Assembly (NCBI GenBank): GCA_036511595.1
Contig: DATCBY010000065.1
Coordinates: 22,197-86,196, forward strand
From: DASZQY01 sp036511595
GTDB taxonomy: Bacteria; Pseudomonadota; Alphaproteobacteria; Rhizobiales; Kaistiaceae
Direction of reading: 5' to 3'
DNA: 64,000 bases
In this document: one piece after another, positions 25,665 to 34,600 of the stretch
Layout: each line of letters begins with the position of its first letter
How positions within the stretch are numbered: position 1 is the first letter of the stretch
The notes under the pieces: generated by a model
The model's database searches: none
Told to the model about the DNA's origin: nothing
The model's input: only the letters and a program-made list of their open reading frames with translations
Made by a program: the position numbers and the translations under genes

Positions 25665-28187
25665 GTGACCGCCCGCGCCCTCATCAAGGATCCCGACCGC
25701 CTGCTGCCCGCGCCCTTCGCCGCATGGTTTGCGGCGAAGGGGTGGACACCGCGGCCGCACCAGATCGAGCTGCTGGCGCGCGCCAAGGCCGGGCACTCGA
25801 CGCTGCTGATCGCGCCGACGGGCGCCGGCAAGACGCTGGCGGGATTTCTGCCGAGCCTCGTGGCGCTGCATGAACGCACGGGCAAGGCGCCGATCGGCGG
25901 GCGCGGCATCCACACGCTCTACATCTCGCCGCTGAAGGCGCTTGCCATCGACATCGCCCGCAATCTCGAGGCGCCTGTGTCAGGCATCGGCCTGAACGTC
26001 CGCATCGAGACGCGCACCGGCGACACGCCGGTTCACAAGCGCCAGCGCCAGAAGTTGAATCCGCCGGATATCCTTTTGACGACGCCGGAACAGGCGGCGC
26101 TGCTGGTCTCGGCGCGCGACGCCGATCGCTTCTTTGCCGACCTCGACACGGTCATTCTGGACGAGTTGCACGCGCTGGTGACCAGCAAGCGCGGCGATCT
26201 CCTCTCGCTCGACCTCGCGCGGCTGCGCACGCTGGCGCCCGATCTGAAGACTATCGGCCTGTCGGCAACCGTCGCCGACCCGGATGCCCTTCGTGCCTGG
26301 ATCGTCAGGCAGGACCGGGAGAATGCGGCGCTCGCTCTCGCCGATCTCGTAACGGTAGCCGGCGGTGCGAAGCCGGACATCTCGATCCTCGAGTCGGGCG
26401 AGCGGGTGCCGTGGGCGGGGCATTCGGCGCGTTACGCGCTGGCCGACATGTACAGCGCCATCCTCGACCATCGCATGGCACTGCTGTTCGTGAACACGCG
26501 CAGCCAGGCGGAATCGATTTTCCAGGAACTGTGGCGGATCAACACCGAGGGTATCCCGATCGCGCTGCATCACGGCTCGCTCGACGCCACCCAGCGGCGC
26601 AAGGTCGAGGCCGCGATGGCGGCGGGGCAGTTGCGCGCGGTGGTGTGCACCTCGACGCTCGATCTCGGTATCGACTGGGGCGACATCGATCTCGTTGTCC
26701 ACATCGGCGCGCCGAAGGGCGCCAGCCGCCTGGCGCAACGCATCGGTCGCGCCAACCACCGGCTTGATGAGCCGTCGAAGGCGCTGCTGGTGCCGGCGAA
26801 CCGCTTCGAGGTCATGGAGTGCCGTGCGGCGCTGGACGCCAATTATCTGGGCGCGCAGGACACGCCGCCGATCCGCGACGGCGCGCTGGATGTGCTGGCC
26901 CAGCATGTGCTCGGCATGGCCTGCGCGGCGCCGTTCGGTGCCGACGCGCTCTATAGCGAAGTGACGTCGGCCTATCCCTATCGCGCCCTCGACCGGGAGA
27001 CCTTCGACCAGACGGTCGAGTTCGTCGCCACCGGCGGCTATGCGTTGAAGACCTACGAGCGCTTCGCCAAGATACGCAAGGGGATCGACGGCCTGTGGCG
27101 GGTGACCCATCCGCGCATCGCCCAGCAGTATCGCCTGAACGTCGGCACGATCATCGAGGCGCCGCTGCTGGCGGTGCGGCTCTCGCGCAGCGCCCGCTTC
27201 GCGGGGCGCGGCGGCCGGGTGCTCGGCAAGATCGAGGAATCCTTCATTGAGCAGCTGACCGTCGGCGACACATTCCTGTTTGCCGGGGTCATCCTCGCCT
27301 TCCAGGGTATCCACGAGAACGAGGTGATCGCCACCCGCACGGCAGACGACACGCCGAAGATCCCGGTCTATGCCGGCGGCAAGTTCCCACTCTCGACCTA
27401 TCTCGCTGCCGGCGTGCGCGCCATGCTCGCCGATCCCAAAAAATGGAAGGCGCTGCCCGACCAGGTTTCCGACTGGTTGACGATGCAGAAGAAGCGCTCG
27501 ATGATTCCGCGCGCCGACCAGCTTCTCGTCGAGACGTTTCCGCGCGGTCGCCGCTTCTACATGGTCGCCTATCCCTTCGAGGGGCGGCTGGCGCACCAGA
27601 CGCTCGGCATGCTGCTGACGCGGCGGCTGGAGCGCGCCAGGCTGACGCCGACCGGCTTCGTCGCTACCGACTATTCGCTGGGTGTCTGGGGACTCGGCGA
27701 CCTGGGCGAGGCCTTCGACGCCGGCCAACCCAGCCTCGCCGAGCTTTTCGACGAGGACATGCTGGGCGACGACCTCGATGCATGGATGGGGGAGAGCTAC
27801 CTGCTGAAGCGCATGTTCCGTAATGTAGCGCTGATTTCGGGGCTTATCGAGAAACGTCACCCCGGCCAGGAAAAGACCGGGCGGCAGATGACGGTTTCGT
27901 CAAACCTCATCTACGACGTCCTGCGCAAGCACGAGCCCGACCATATCCTCATGCGCGCTACCTGGGCGGACGCCGCCACCGGGCTGCTCGACATTGGCCG
28001 GCTTGGCGATATGCTGTCCCGTATCAAGGGCCGAGTCGTCCACCGTAGGCTGGACCGCATATCTCCCTTGGCTGTTCCGGTAATGTTGGAGATAGGTAGG
28101 GAATCCGTCGCCGGTGGCGACGCGGAGGAGCACGTCTTGCGGGAAGCGGCGGAGGATCTGGTGCGGGACGCGATGGGCGATGGCTGA
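25665..28187 (+). CDS. Ligase-associated DEXH-box DNA helicase (Lhr-Core)
   Basis: An 840-residue superfamily 2 helicase of the Lhr-Core type: 3'-5' ATP-driven DNA translocase/helicase. Visible are Walker A APTGAGKT (50-57), the DELH box (166-169), motif III LSATVAD, motif IV-V region with LFVNTRSQAESIF and STLDLGIDWGDIDLVVHIG, and motif VI QRIGRANHR, followed by the winged-helix and Lhr-specific C-terminal domain. The long E. coli Lhr C-terminal extension is absent. The start is GTG 25665 (MTARALIKDP); upstream in-frame sequence is low-complexity. It overlaps the MPE gene by 8 bp. Confidence 0.94.
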   Translation: MTARALIKDPDRLLPAPFAAWFAAKGWTPRPHQIELLARAKAGHSTLLIAPTGAGKTLAGFLPSLVALHERTGKAPIGGRGIHTLYISPLKALAIDIARNLEAPVSGIGLNVRIETRTGDTPVHKRQRQKLNPPDILLTTPEQAALLVSARDADRFFADLDTVILDELHALVTSKRGDLLSLDLARLRTLAPDLKTIGLSATVADPDALRAWIVRQDRENAALALADLVTVAGGAKPDISILESGERVPWAGHSARYALADMYSAILDHRMALLFVNTRSQAESIFQELWRINTEGIPIALHHGSLDATQRRKVEAAMAAGQLRAVVCTSTLDLGIDWGDIDLVVHIGAPKGASRLAQRIGRANHRLDEPSKALLVPANRFEVMECRAALDANYLGAQDTPPIRDGALDVLAQHVLGMACAAPFGADALYSEVTSAYPYRALDRETFDQTVEFVATGGYALKTYERFAKIRKGIDGLWRVTHPRIAQQYRLNVGTIIEAPLLAVRLSRSARFAGRGGRVLGKIEESFIEQLTVGDTFLFAGVILAFQGIHENEVIATRTADDTPKIPVYAGGKFPLSTYLAAGVRAMLADPKKWKALPDQVSDWLTMQKKRSMIPRADQLLVETFPRGRRFYMVAYPFEGRLAHQTLGMLLTRRLERARLTPTGFVATDYSLGVWGLGDLGEAFDAGQPSLAELFDEDMLGDDLDAWMGESYLLKRMFRNVALISGLIEKRHPGQEKTGRQMTVSSNLIYDVLRKHEPDHILMRATWADAATGLLDIGRLGDMLSRIKGRVVHRRLDRISPLAVPVMLEIGRESVAGGDAEEHVLREAAEDLVRDAMGDG

Positions 28188-28911
28188 GGCGCACTGGCAG
28201 CGCGTTCCCGGGTCGCCGCCGTTCCCGTTGCAGGGAACGCTGGTCGGCGTTCAGGGCGTGGTCATGGAAGCCTTCCCGGAGGGGGCGCTGTGGTGGGCCG
28301 AGACCCGCATGCTGGTAGTCGCCGACCTGCATCTCGAAAAGGGCTCGTCGTTTGCCCGCCGCGGCCAGCTCATCCCGCCCTACGACACCTCCGAAACGCT
28401 GGCGAACATCGCCCGCCTCGTTGCCCGCCTCCAGCCGCAGGCAGTCGTGGCGCTGGGCGACAGCTTCCATGACGACGAAGCCGCCGCGCGCCTGTCGGTC
28501 AGCCATCGCGTCATGCTGAAAGGCCTGCAGGTCGGGCGGGAGTGGATATGGATTGCCGGCAACCACGATCCGAACCGCCCGGTCGATGTCGGCGGCATGG
28601 CGCTGGACGAACTGGCGATCGGCGCGCTGGTGTTTCGCCACGAGCCCGCGCCGGCTCCCGCCCCCGGCGAGATCGCCGGCCATCTCCACCCGTCGGCCCG
28701 CATCTACGGCCGCGGCAAGTCGGTGCGCCGCCGCTGCTTCGCCGGCGATGGCCATCGCCTCATCCTGCCGGCCTTCGGCGCCTACACCGGCGGGCTGGAT
28801 GTCCTCGACCAGGCCTACGAAGGCTTGTTCGCGGAAGATACGTTCCGGGCTTTCGTGCTGGGCGATGACCGTGTCTATCCCGTCGGCATGAAGGCGCTGC
28901 GGCCGGATTGA
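28180..28911 (+). CDS. pdeM: Ligase-associated metallophosphoesterase (MPE/PdeM)
   Basis: A 243-residue calcineurin-like phosphoesterase of the ligase-associated DNA-damage-response endonuclease family. The five metal motifs are in order: DLHLEKG (49-55), GDSFHD (93-98), GNHD (127-130), and GHLHP (167-171). Homologues are Mn2+-dependent phosphodiesterase/endonucleases encoded next to Lhr-Core. The start is ATG 28180, overlapping the helicase end by 8 bp, so the two are translationally coupled. All expected metal ligands are present. Confidence 0.94.
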   Translation: MAEAHWQRVPGSPPFPLQGTLVGVQGVVMEAFPEGALWWAETRMLVVADLHLEKGSSFARRGQLIPPYDTSETLANIARLVARLQPQAVVALGDSFHDDEAAARLSVSHRVMLKGLQVGREWIWIAGNHDPNRPVDVGGMALDELAIGALVFRHEPAPAPAPGEIAGHLHPSARIYGRGKSVRRRCFAGDGHRLILPAFGAYTGGLDVLDQAYEGLFAEDTFRAFVLGDDRVYPVGMKALRPD

Positions 28912-28939
28912 TCCCGATTTCTTGTCGTGGAGTCGTTCG

Positions 28940-29836
28940 ATGACCGTCACCTACCGGCCGGCGCGCCAGCAGGAATTGGCGCACGCCGAAGAACTGGTGG
29001 CCCGCAGCATCAACGACCTGACGCAGCGGCACGGTTTCGGGCCGATGGCGTCGGCACGGCCACCCCATTTCCAGTCATTCTCCCTGCGCGACGATCCCGG
29101 CGGCCTTTGGGTCGCCGAGGAAGACGGCGAGATGCTTGGCTTCGCGTTCAGTTGGGTCAGCGACGGCCTGTGGTTTCTCGCGGAATTGTTTGTCGTTCCC
29201 GGTCAACAGGGGCGCGGCATCGGCAACGAATTGCTGACACGGACGCTGGCGCACGCGATGACGGCCAAAGCCAACAACAAGGCCCTGATCGCCTTCGCGT
29301 TCAACATTGTGTCGCAGGGTCTTTACATGCGGCACGGACTCTACCCGAGGCTTCCGCTTTATTTGTTCAAGGTGCCCCGCGAGGTCTTGCTCCCGCGCCT
29401 GCAGGGCGAGCTGATCGAATCCGTTTCATTGGGCGCCGCAGATATGCAAGGCCTGGTGGCCATCGATGCGCGGGCTCTCGGGGTCTCGCGCGAGAAGCAT
29501 CACCGGTACCTGCTCTCCGGCGGCGATGTTAAGGCGGTCCTGTTTCGCGCCGGCAGCGAGAGCGTCGGCTATGCCTACATCGGGCCCACCGGCCAAGTTG
29601 GGCCGCTGGCGGTGACGCGGCCTGAGACGATGGGCGCTGCGTTCCGAAGCGCGTTGATGCTGGCAGCCGAAGGCGGCGCCGCGCAGATTACAGCGTTTGT
29701 TCCAGGCACTAGCCATGATGCGCTGGGCGTCGCTGCCGAACACGGGATGCGCATTGCCTTTCCCATGATGCTGATGTCGTCCCGCGGCTTCGGCGATTGG
29801 ACGAGCTACCTGCCGCGCAATCCGGGCTTCATGTGA
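28940..29836 (+). CDS. GNAT-family acetyltransferase with two domains
   Basis: A 298-residue protein with an N-terminal GNAT domain (about 5-150) showing the acetyl-CoA loop VVPGQQGRGIGNELL, and a weaker second GNAT-like half (about 155-290) ending in AFVPGTSHDALGVAAEHGM. Such double GNAT proteins occur with varied, mostly unknown substrates. The start is ATG 28940, with GTGGAG about 10 nt upstream; a further upstream start at 28922 is unlikely. It follows the MPE gene by 28 bp and may be in its transcript, which leaves open a link with the repair module. Confidence 0.82.
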   Translation: MTVTYRPARQQELAHAEELVARSINDLTQRHGFGPMASARPPHFQSFSLRDDPGGLWVAEEDGEMLGFAFSWVSDGLWFLAELFVVPGQQGRGIGNELLTRTLAHAMTAKANNKALIAFAFNIVSQGLYMRHGLYPRLPLYLFKVPREVLLPRLQGELIESVSLGAADMQGLVAIDARALGVSREKHHRYLLSGGDVKAVLFRAGSESVGYAYIGPTGQVGPLAVTRPETMGAAFRSALMLAAEGGAAQITAFVPGTSHDALGVAAEHGMRIAFPMMLMSSRGFGDWTSYLPRNPGFM

Positions 29837-29861
29837 ACGACGGCGGTCCCGCCTCCCTTGA

Positions 29862-30611
29862 CTAGTCCCGGCGGAAGATGACGCCACCGGCCCAGCCGAT
29901 AAACAGCGCGAGCCCGGCGCACAGCAGCCCGTAAACCAGCGACTGGCCGCGCGCGAAATCGGCGATCGAGCCTTCTGCGCCGCTCTTCGAGATGACGAAA
30001 GCGTCCTCGCCATGGGCGGTGAGTTGGCCTCCGGAGAACAAATAGGCCAGCGCCGTGTAACGGCCGACCGGCGCGTTGGCGGGGAGGAACGTCGTGGTGC
30101 GGAAGATGAGCGGGCCGATGAACTTGACGGCGCCGGACTGGCCGTACAGTCCGGATTTTTGCTTCAGGCGCACGAAGGCATCGCGGAATTCGAAGGTCTC
30201 CGGATCGGCGCCGGTTTGCCCGAGGTCGAGGTTGTTGAAGCCGATGTCCAGGCGCTGGAGAATCTCTGGCGTCGCCAGCGTCTCCGGCTCGGCGCTGGTA
30301 GCGAGCGAATAGAAGGCGGGCGCGCTGGCGATGGTCTCCGCGCCACGGTTCGCCCAGATCGCGATGAGGCGATCCTTGCGCCGTTCGACCACGGTTTCGT
30401 CGGGGCCGAGAACCACCACCGCGACCTGGTAGTCGGAGGCGGGTGTCGCGCCCGCGGCAGCCTCGATCACGCCGAAGACCGCGATCGGCGCGCCGGTGAA
30501 GTTCGACGTGATCTGCACCTGCGGCATGGAAACGGCGACGGTCAGCTTTTCGGCGGAGGCGGGCACGACCGTCACGAGGGCGATGACGAGGGCGGCGGCC
30601 ATGCGCCTCAC
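29862..30611 (-). CDS. TIGR02186-type membrane protein
   Basis: A 249-residue protein with a signal peptide (MRRMAAALVIALVTVV, cleavage near ASAE), a beta-rich extracytoplasmic domain and one C-terminal membrane helix (LVYGLLCAGLALFIGWAGGV) ending FRRD. This is the conserved alphaproteobacterial family always found beside a TauE/SafE permease; its biochemical role is not established. The start is taken as GTG 30611, which overlaps the permease stop by GTGA; ATG 30602 is an alternative. Confidence 0.85.
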   Translation of the reverse strand: MRRMAAALVIALVTVVPASAEKLTVAVSMPQVQITSNFTGAPIAVFGVIEAAAGATPASDYQVAVVVLGPDETVVERRKDRLIAIWANRGAETIASAPAFYSLATSAEPETLATPEILQRLDIGFNNLDLGQTGADPETFEFRDAFVRLKQKSGLYGQSGAVKFIGPLIFRTTTFLPANAPVGRYTALAYLFSGGQLTAHGEDAFVISKSGAEGSIADFARGQSLVYGLLCAGLALFIGWAGGVIFRRD

Positions 30612-31537
30612 AGCGAGCCTCCGGACAGGATCGTCAGGCTGTAGCGTTCGGCCGGGGTCACTACCAGGCCGACGAGAAAGCGCAGCGCCACGGCCAACAC
30701 GAGCAGGGCGAGCAGCGCCCGCAACTGGTCGCCGCGAATGTTCTGGCCGATGCGCGCACCGAACTGCGCTCCGATGACTCCGCCGATCATCAGGACAATC
30801 GCCAGCGTCACATCGACCGACTGGCTGGCGACGGAATGGAGGACGGTCGCGACCGCCATCGAGGCGACGATCTGCACCAGCGATGTGCCGATGACGATGT
30901 TGGAGGGAACGCGCAGGATGTAGATCAGCGCCGGCACGATAAGAAAGCCGCCGCCGATGCCGAGCAGCGTGCCGAGCATGCCGATACCAGTGCCTAGCAC
31001 GATGAGCGGAATGACGCTGATGTAGAGACGCGAGCGCTTGAAGCGCATTTTGAACGGCAGGCCGTGGACCCAGGTGTGCTGACCGGGCCGGCGTAGCGCC
31101 GCCGGACGCCCGGCGCGAGCGTTGCGGATGGCCCCGATCGATTCCCACAGCATCAACCCACCGACGGCGCCGAGGAACACCACGTAGCCGAGCGCGACGA
31201 TGAGATCGAACTGGCCGATGCGGACGAGGGCGTCGAAGACGATGACGCCGATCCACGTGCCGACGATGCCGGCGAGCGCCAGCACGGTGGCGAGTTTGAC
31301 GTCGATGAGGTTGCGCCGCCAGTAGGAGAGGGCGCCGGATGTCGATGAGGCGACGATCTGCGGCGCGACGGTCGCCACCGCTACCACCGGCGGTATCCCG
31401 GAGAAGATGAGGAGCGGCGTCAGCAGGAAACCGCCGCCGACGCCGAACAGCCCGGACAGGAAGCCCATGGCTCCGCCCATGCCGAATATGATGAACATGT
31501 TCACCGATAGTTCGGCTATGGGCAGGTAGATCAGCAC
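30608..31537 (-). CDS. TauE/SafE family sulfite/anion exporter
   Basis: A 309-residue membrane protein with about eight helices and the duplicated TauE motifs, GLFGVGGGFLLTPLL in the first half and LLGIGGGFLIVPALI in the second. The family exports sulfite, sulfoacetate and related organosulfur anions; here the substrate is not known. The start is GTG 31537 (MLIYLPIAELSVN), which matches the usual family N terminus. A cytoplasmic basic loop (about 135-165) separates the halves. It is coupled with the TIGR02186 protein downstream. Confidence 0.9.
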   Translation of the reverse strand: MLIYLPIAELSVNMFIIFGMGGAMGFLSGLFGVGGGFLLTPLLIFSGIPPVVAVATVAPQIVASSTSGALSYWRRNLIDVKLATVLALAGIVGTWIGVIVFDALVRIGQFDLIVALGYVVFLGAVGGLMLWESIGAIRNARAGRPAALRRPGQHTWVHGLPFKMRFKRSRLYISVIPLIVLGTGIGMLGTLLGIGGGFLIVPALIYILRVPSNIVIGTSLVQIVASMAVATVLHSVASQSVDVTLAIVLMIGGVIGAQFGARIGQNIRGDQLRALLALLVLAVALRFLVGLVVTPAERYSLTILSGGSL

Positions 31538-31687
31538 GGGGCGATGGGGCGACGATCGAGCGGAGCCGGGGACGTGCAGGCAAACGCTGGCCCGCCGGAT
31601 TTGCGGCGGATAAAGCGCCCCTCAGTTGACCGAGTCAACGACAGCCGCGTGACAGCCGATGCCGACCATTTGCCCGGCACCGGAGCC

Positions 31688-34600
31688 TTACGTCTGGTTC
31701 TCTGAGAGCGAGGCTACCAATGTCTTGTCTATCCGGCCGGTGACCGGAACGCCGGCCTTTTGTTGGTAGGCTTTTACTGCGTCGACGGTCTTCTGGCCGA
31801 TCTTGCCATCGGCCGGCCCGGGGTCGTAGCCGGCGTCGGCGAGCAGCGTCTGGATCTTCGCGACCAGCGCCTGCTGGTCGGCGACGCTGATCGACGGCGC
31901 GCCGTCGTCCCAGTTGCCCTTTGGCGCGGCGACGGCGTTAGCCTCGACCAGCGGGGCCTTGGCATGCCAGGCGGAGACCGACGCGCGCGCCTTGGCCAGA
32001 TCGGCCGGGCTCATCGCCTTGGCGACCTCGTCGCGGCGGGCGGAGGCATCGGTGTCGCCCTGCGAAGCGGCGATCGCGAACCACTTGTAGGATTCGACCA
32101 GGTCCTGCGTTGCACCGAGACCGCGGGCGTAGATCACGCCGAGATTGTACTGGCTGTCGCGGACGCCGTAGTTGCCGGCCGCGATGAACCACTGCAGCGC
32201 CTTGTCGTGATCGGGCACGCCGTCGACGCCCTCGCTGAGCAGGACGGCGAGGTTGTGCATGGCGTTGATGTTGCCCTGGTCGGAGGCGCGCTGGTACCAG
32301 TTGACGGCCGTCGTGAGATCCTTGGTCACGCCCTGGCCGCGCTCGTAGAGGCTGGCGAGGCGGTATTGCGCGACGGCGATGCCGCCGTCGGCGGCCTTGG
32401 CGTACCACACCGCCGCCTTGGAGAGATCGGCCGGCACGTGCGCGCCCTCGGCGTAGCGCGCGGCGATCTCAAACTCCGCGCCGGGATCGCCGGCGTTGGC
32501 GGCCGCCAGAAGCTTTGGCGGCCCGAGCGCCGGATCGAGGCCACCGACGGTGGCCGGCGTGGAAGTCCCCTGGACGCCCGCATCGGCCTTGGCGTCGGCG
32601 GAGGCGAGCATCACGGGCGCGGCGGGGTCGGCGGCTGCGGTGGAGGCGCCGCTGAAGCCGGTGGCCTCTGGCGCCGGTGAGACGCCGGCCAAAGGTGCGG
32701 CCGCCGCGTCCGGCTGGGCAAAGGTGACTTGCGGCGTGGGATTGGCACTCGGCGGGATGAGCGCCTCCGTCGCCGCTGCCGGTGGCGACGCCGGGGCGGT
32801 CGCGTCGAGTATCTGGCGTACCGTCTTCGGGGCATCGGCTGCCACCACCACCGCGGGTCTGGCGCTGATCCCGGCGGCGACGTGTTCAATCGCCGGCGCG
32901 AACTTGCCGTAGAGCTGCATGGCACCGATGGCCAGCACGATCGCCGCCGCGGCCAGCAGCAGCGGGCGCTTGCGGCTGCGGATCGCCTGACTGATGCGCG
33001 CGAAGGCGCCCGGCTTGCGCTCCTCGCCGTCGCCGGCCTTGGCGGCGGCATCCGCCGGACCCTGAAGCGAGGCGGCTTCGCTCGCCACGGCCTGCGCCGC
33101 GCGCCGCGCCGCCGCGATGAAGTCCGCGCGCCGCGCGGCGGCCTTCTGGTCGATTTGCACGACCGGCATCGCCGGTACGAAGGCAGCGGTCGGCGCCATC
33201 GCGACGGGCTCCGGCGCCGCGTCAACCGCTTGCCCGCGCAGAGCGACACCCCACGCCCGGTCCAGCTCGCCATGCGTTGGCGTCGATACCGGCTCTGGCG
33301 GCGCAGGGCTGACCGCGCGCTGGGTTACATCCGATTCAAGGCGGCTCAGGCGCTCGACCACCTGATTCATCGCCTCGCTCACCGATTCGAGGCGAGCGCG
33401 GGTCGTGTCCTGCGTATCCTGGGTGCTGCCCGTCGCGGTCTTCAGGCCATCGAGATCGCGCATCAGGCCGCGGATGAGATCCGCGTCGGTGTCGTTGCCG
33501 GCGACCATCTCGGAGAGTTCGCTCACTGCCTTGCGCGCCTCGGCGCGCGCCGTGGCGATCGACTCCTGCGCGGTATCGGCGAGCGCCGCCTGCACGCGAT
33601 CGAGCGTCTCCTCGACCTGGTGCAGCGCGCTGATCTGCGGCTTGTTCTGTTCGAGTTCGCCCGCCAGGCGGGCTATCTGGGCCTCAAGCGTGGCAAGCGC
33701 CGGGCCATCGTCCCTGGCGCCAGCGACGGTCTCGAGTTGCGCGGCGAGGTCGCGGATCTGCGCTTCCAGGTGTTCGGTATTTGGCAACGGCGCCAGCACC
33801 GGCTCATGGCTGGTCACCTGATCGCGGAGCGTGCCGAGGTCGCGGCGAATGGCGGCAATCTCGGAGAGCGGCACCTTGCTGCCGGCGATCTCCTCGCGCA
33901 TCGTGCCGATCTGACGACGCATGCCCTCGATCTCGGTGGGCAATATCTGGTTGCCGGTGACCTCCTTGCGGAGGGCGCCGATCTGCCGGCGGATGCCTTC
34001 GATCTCGGTGACCGGAACATGGTTGCCGGCGACTTCCGTGCGCAGCGCGCCAATTTCGCTCCGGATAGCGGCGATCTGCGACGGCGGCACCTGGGTCCCG
34101 GCGACATCCTTGCGCAGCGCCCCGATCTCCGCCTTGATCACGTCGAGTGCGACCGAAGGCTCCTTCTGCGACGCATTCAGCCGATCGATGCGCTCGGTGA
34201 TCGCCTGCAGGCGCTCGTGCACATGCTCGATCGCGGCGCGCTCCTGCGAATTGTCGGAGAGGCCGCCGAGACGCCCGACAATTTCTTCAAGCCGGCCTTC
34301 GAGCGTCCGCTGCACGGTTTCGAGCGCGGCGGCCTGCGGGCGCGTCGCCTCCTCGACCGCGCCGCCAAGACGATCGGCGATCTGCTCGATACTGTCCTGG
34401 AAACGCTGCTGCGCTGCCTCCATGTCGATGGTCTGAGGCGCCGTCTCGATGAGGCCGTTGAGGCGCCCGGCTATGTCGTTCAGTTGCCCGTCAAGACGCT
34501 GGCCGATGACGCGGAGGACCGCGGCTTGCGGCGCCGGGTCGAAGTTACGGAGGCGCTCGGTAATTTCGGTCAGCCGCTCGTCGAGGCGCTGCTCGGCGGT

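Noticed and set aside
33839..34126. The 72-bp tandem units as a CRISPR-like array
   Set aside because: The units are coding, contiguous without spacers, and diverged in a codon-aware way; no cas genes are present.
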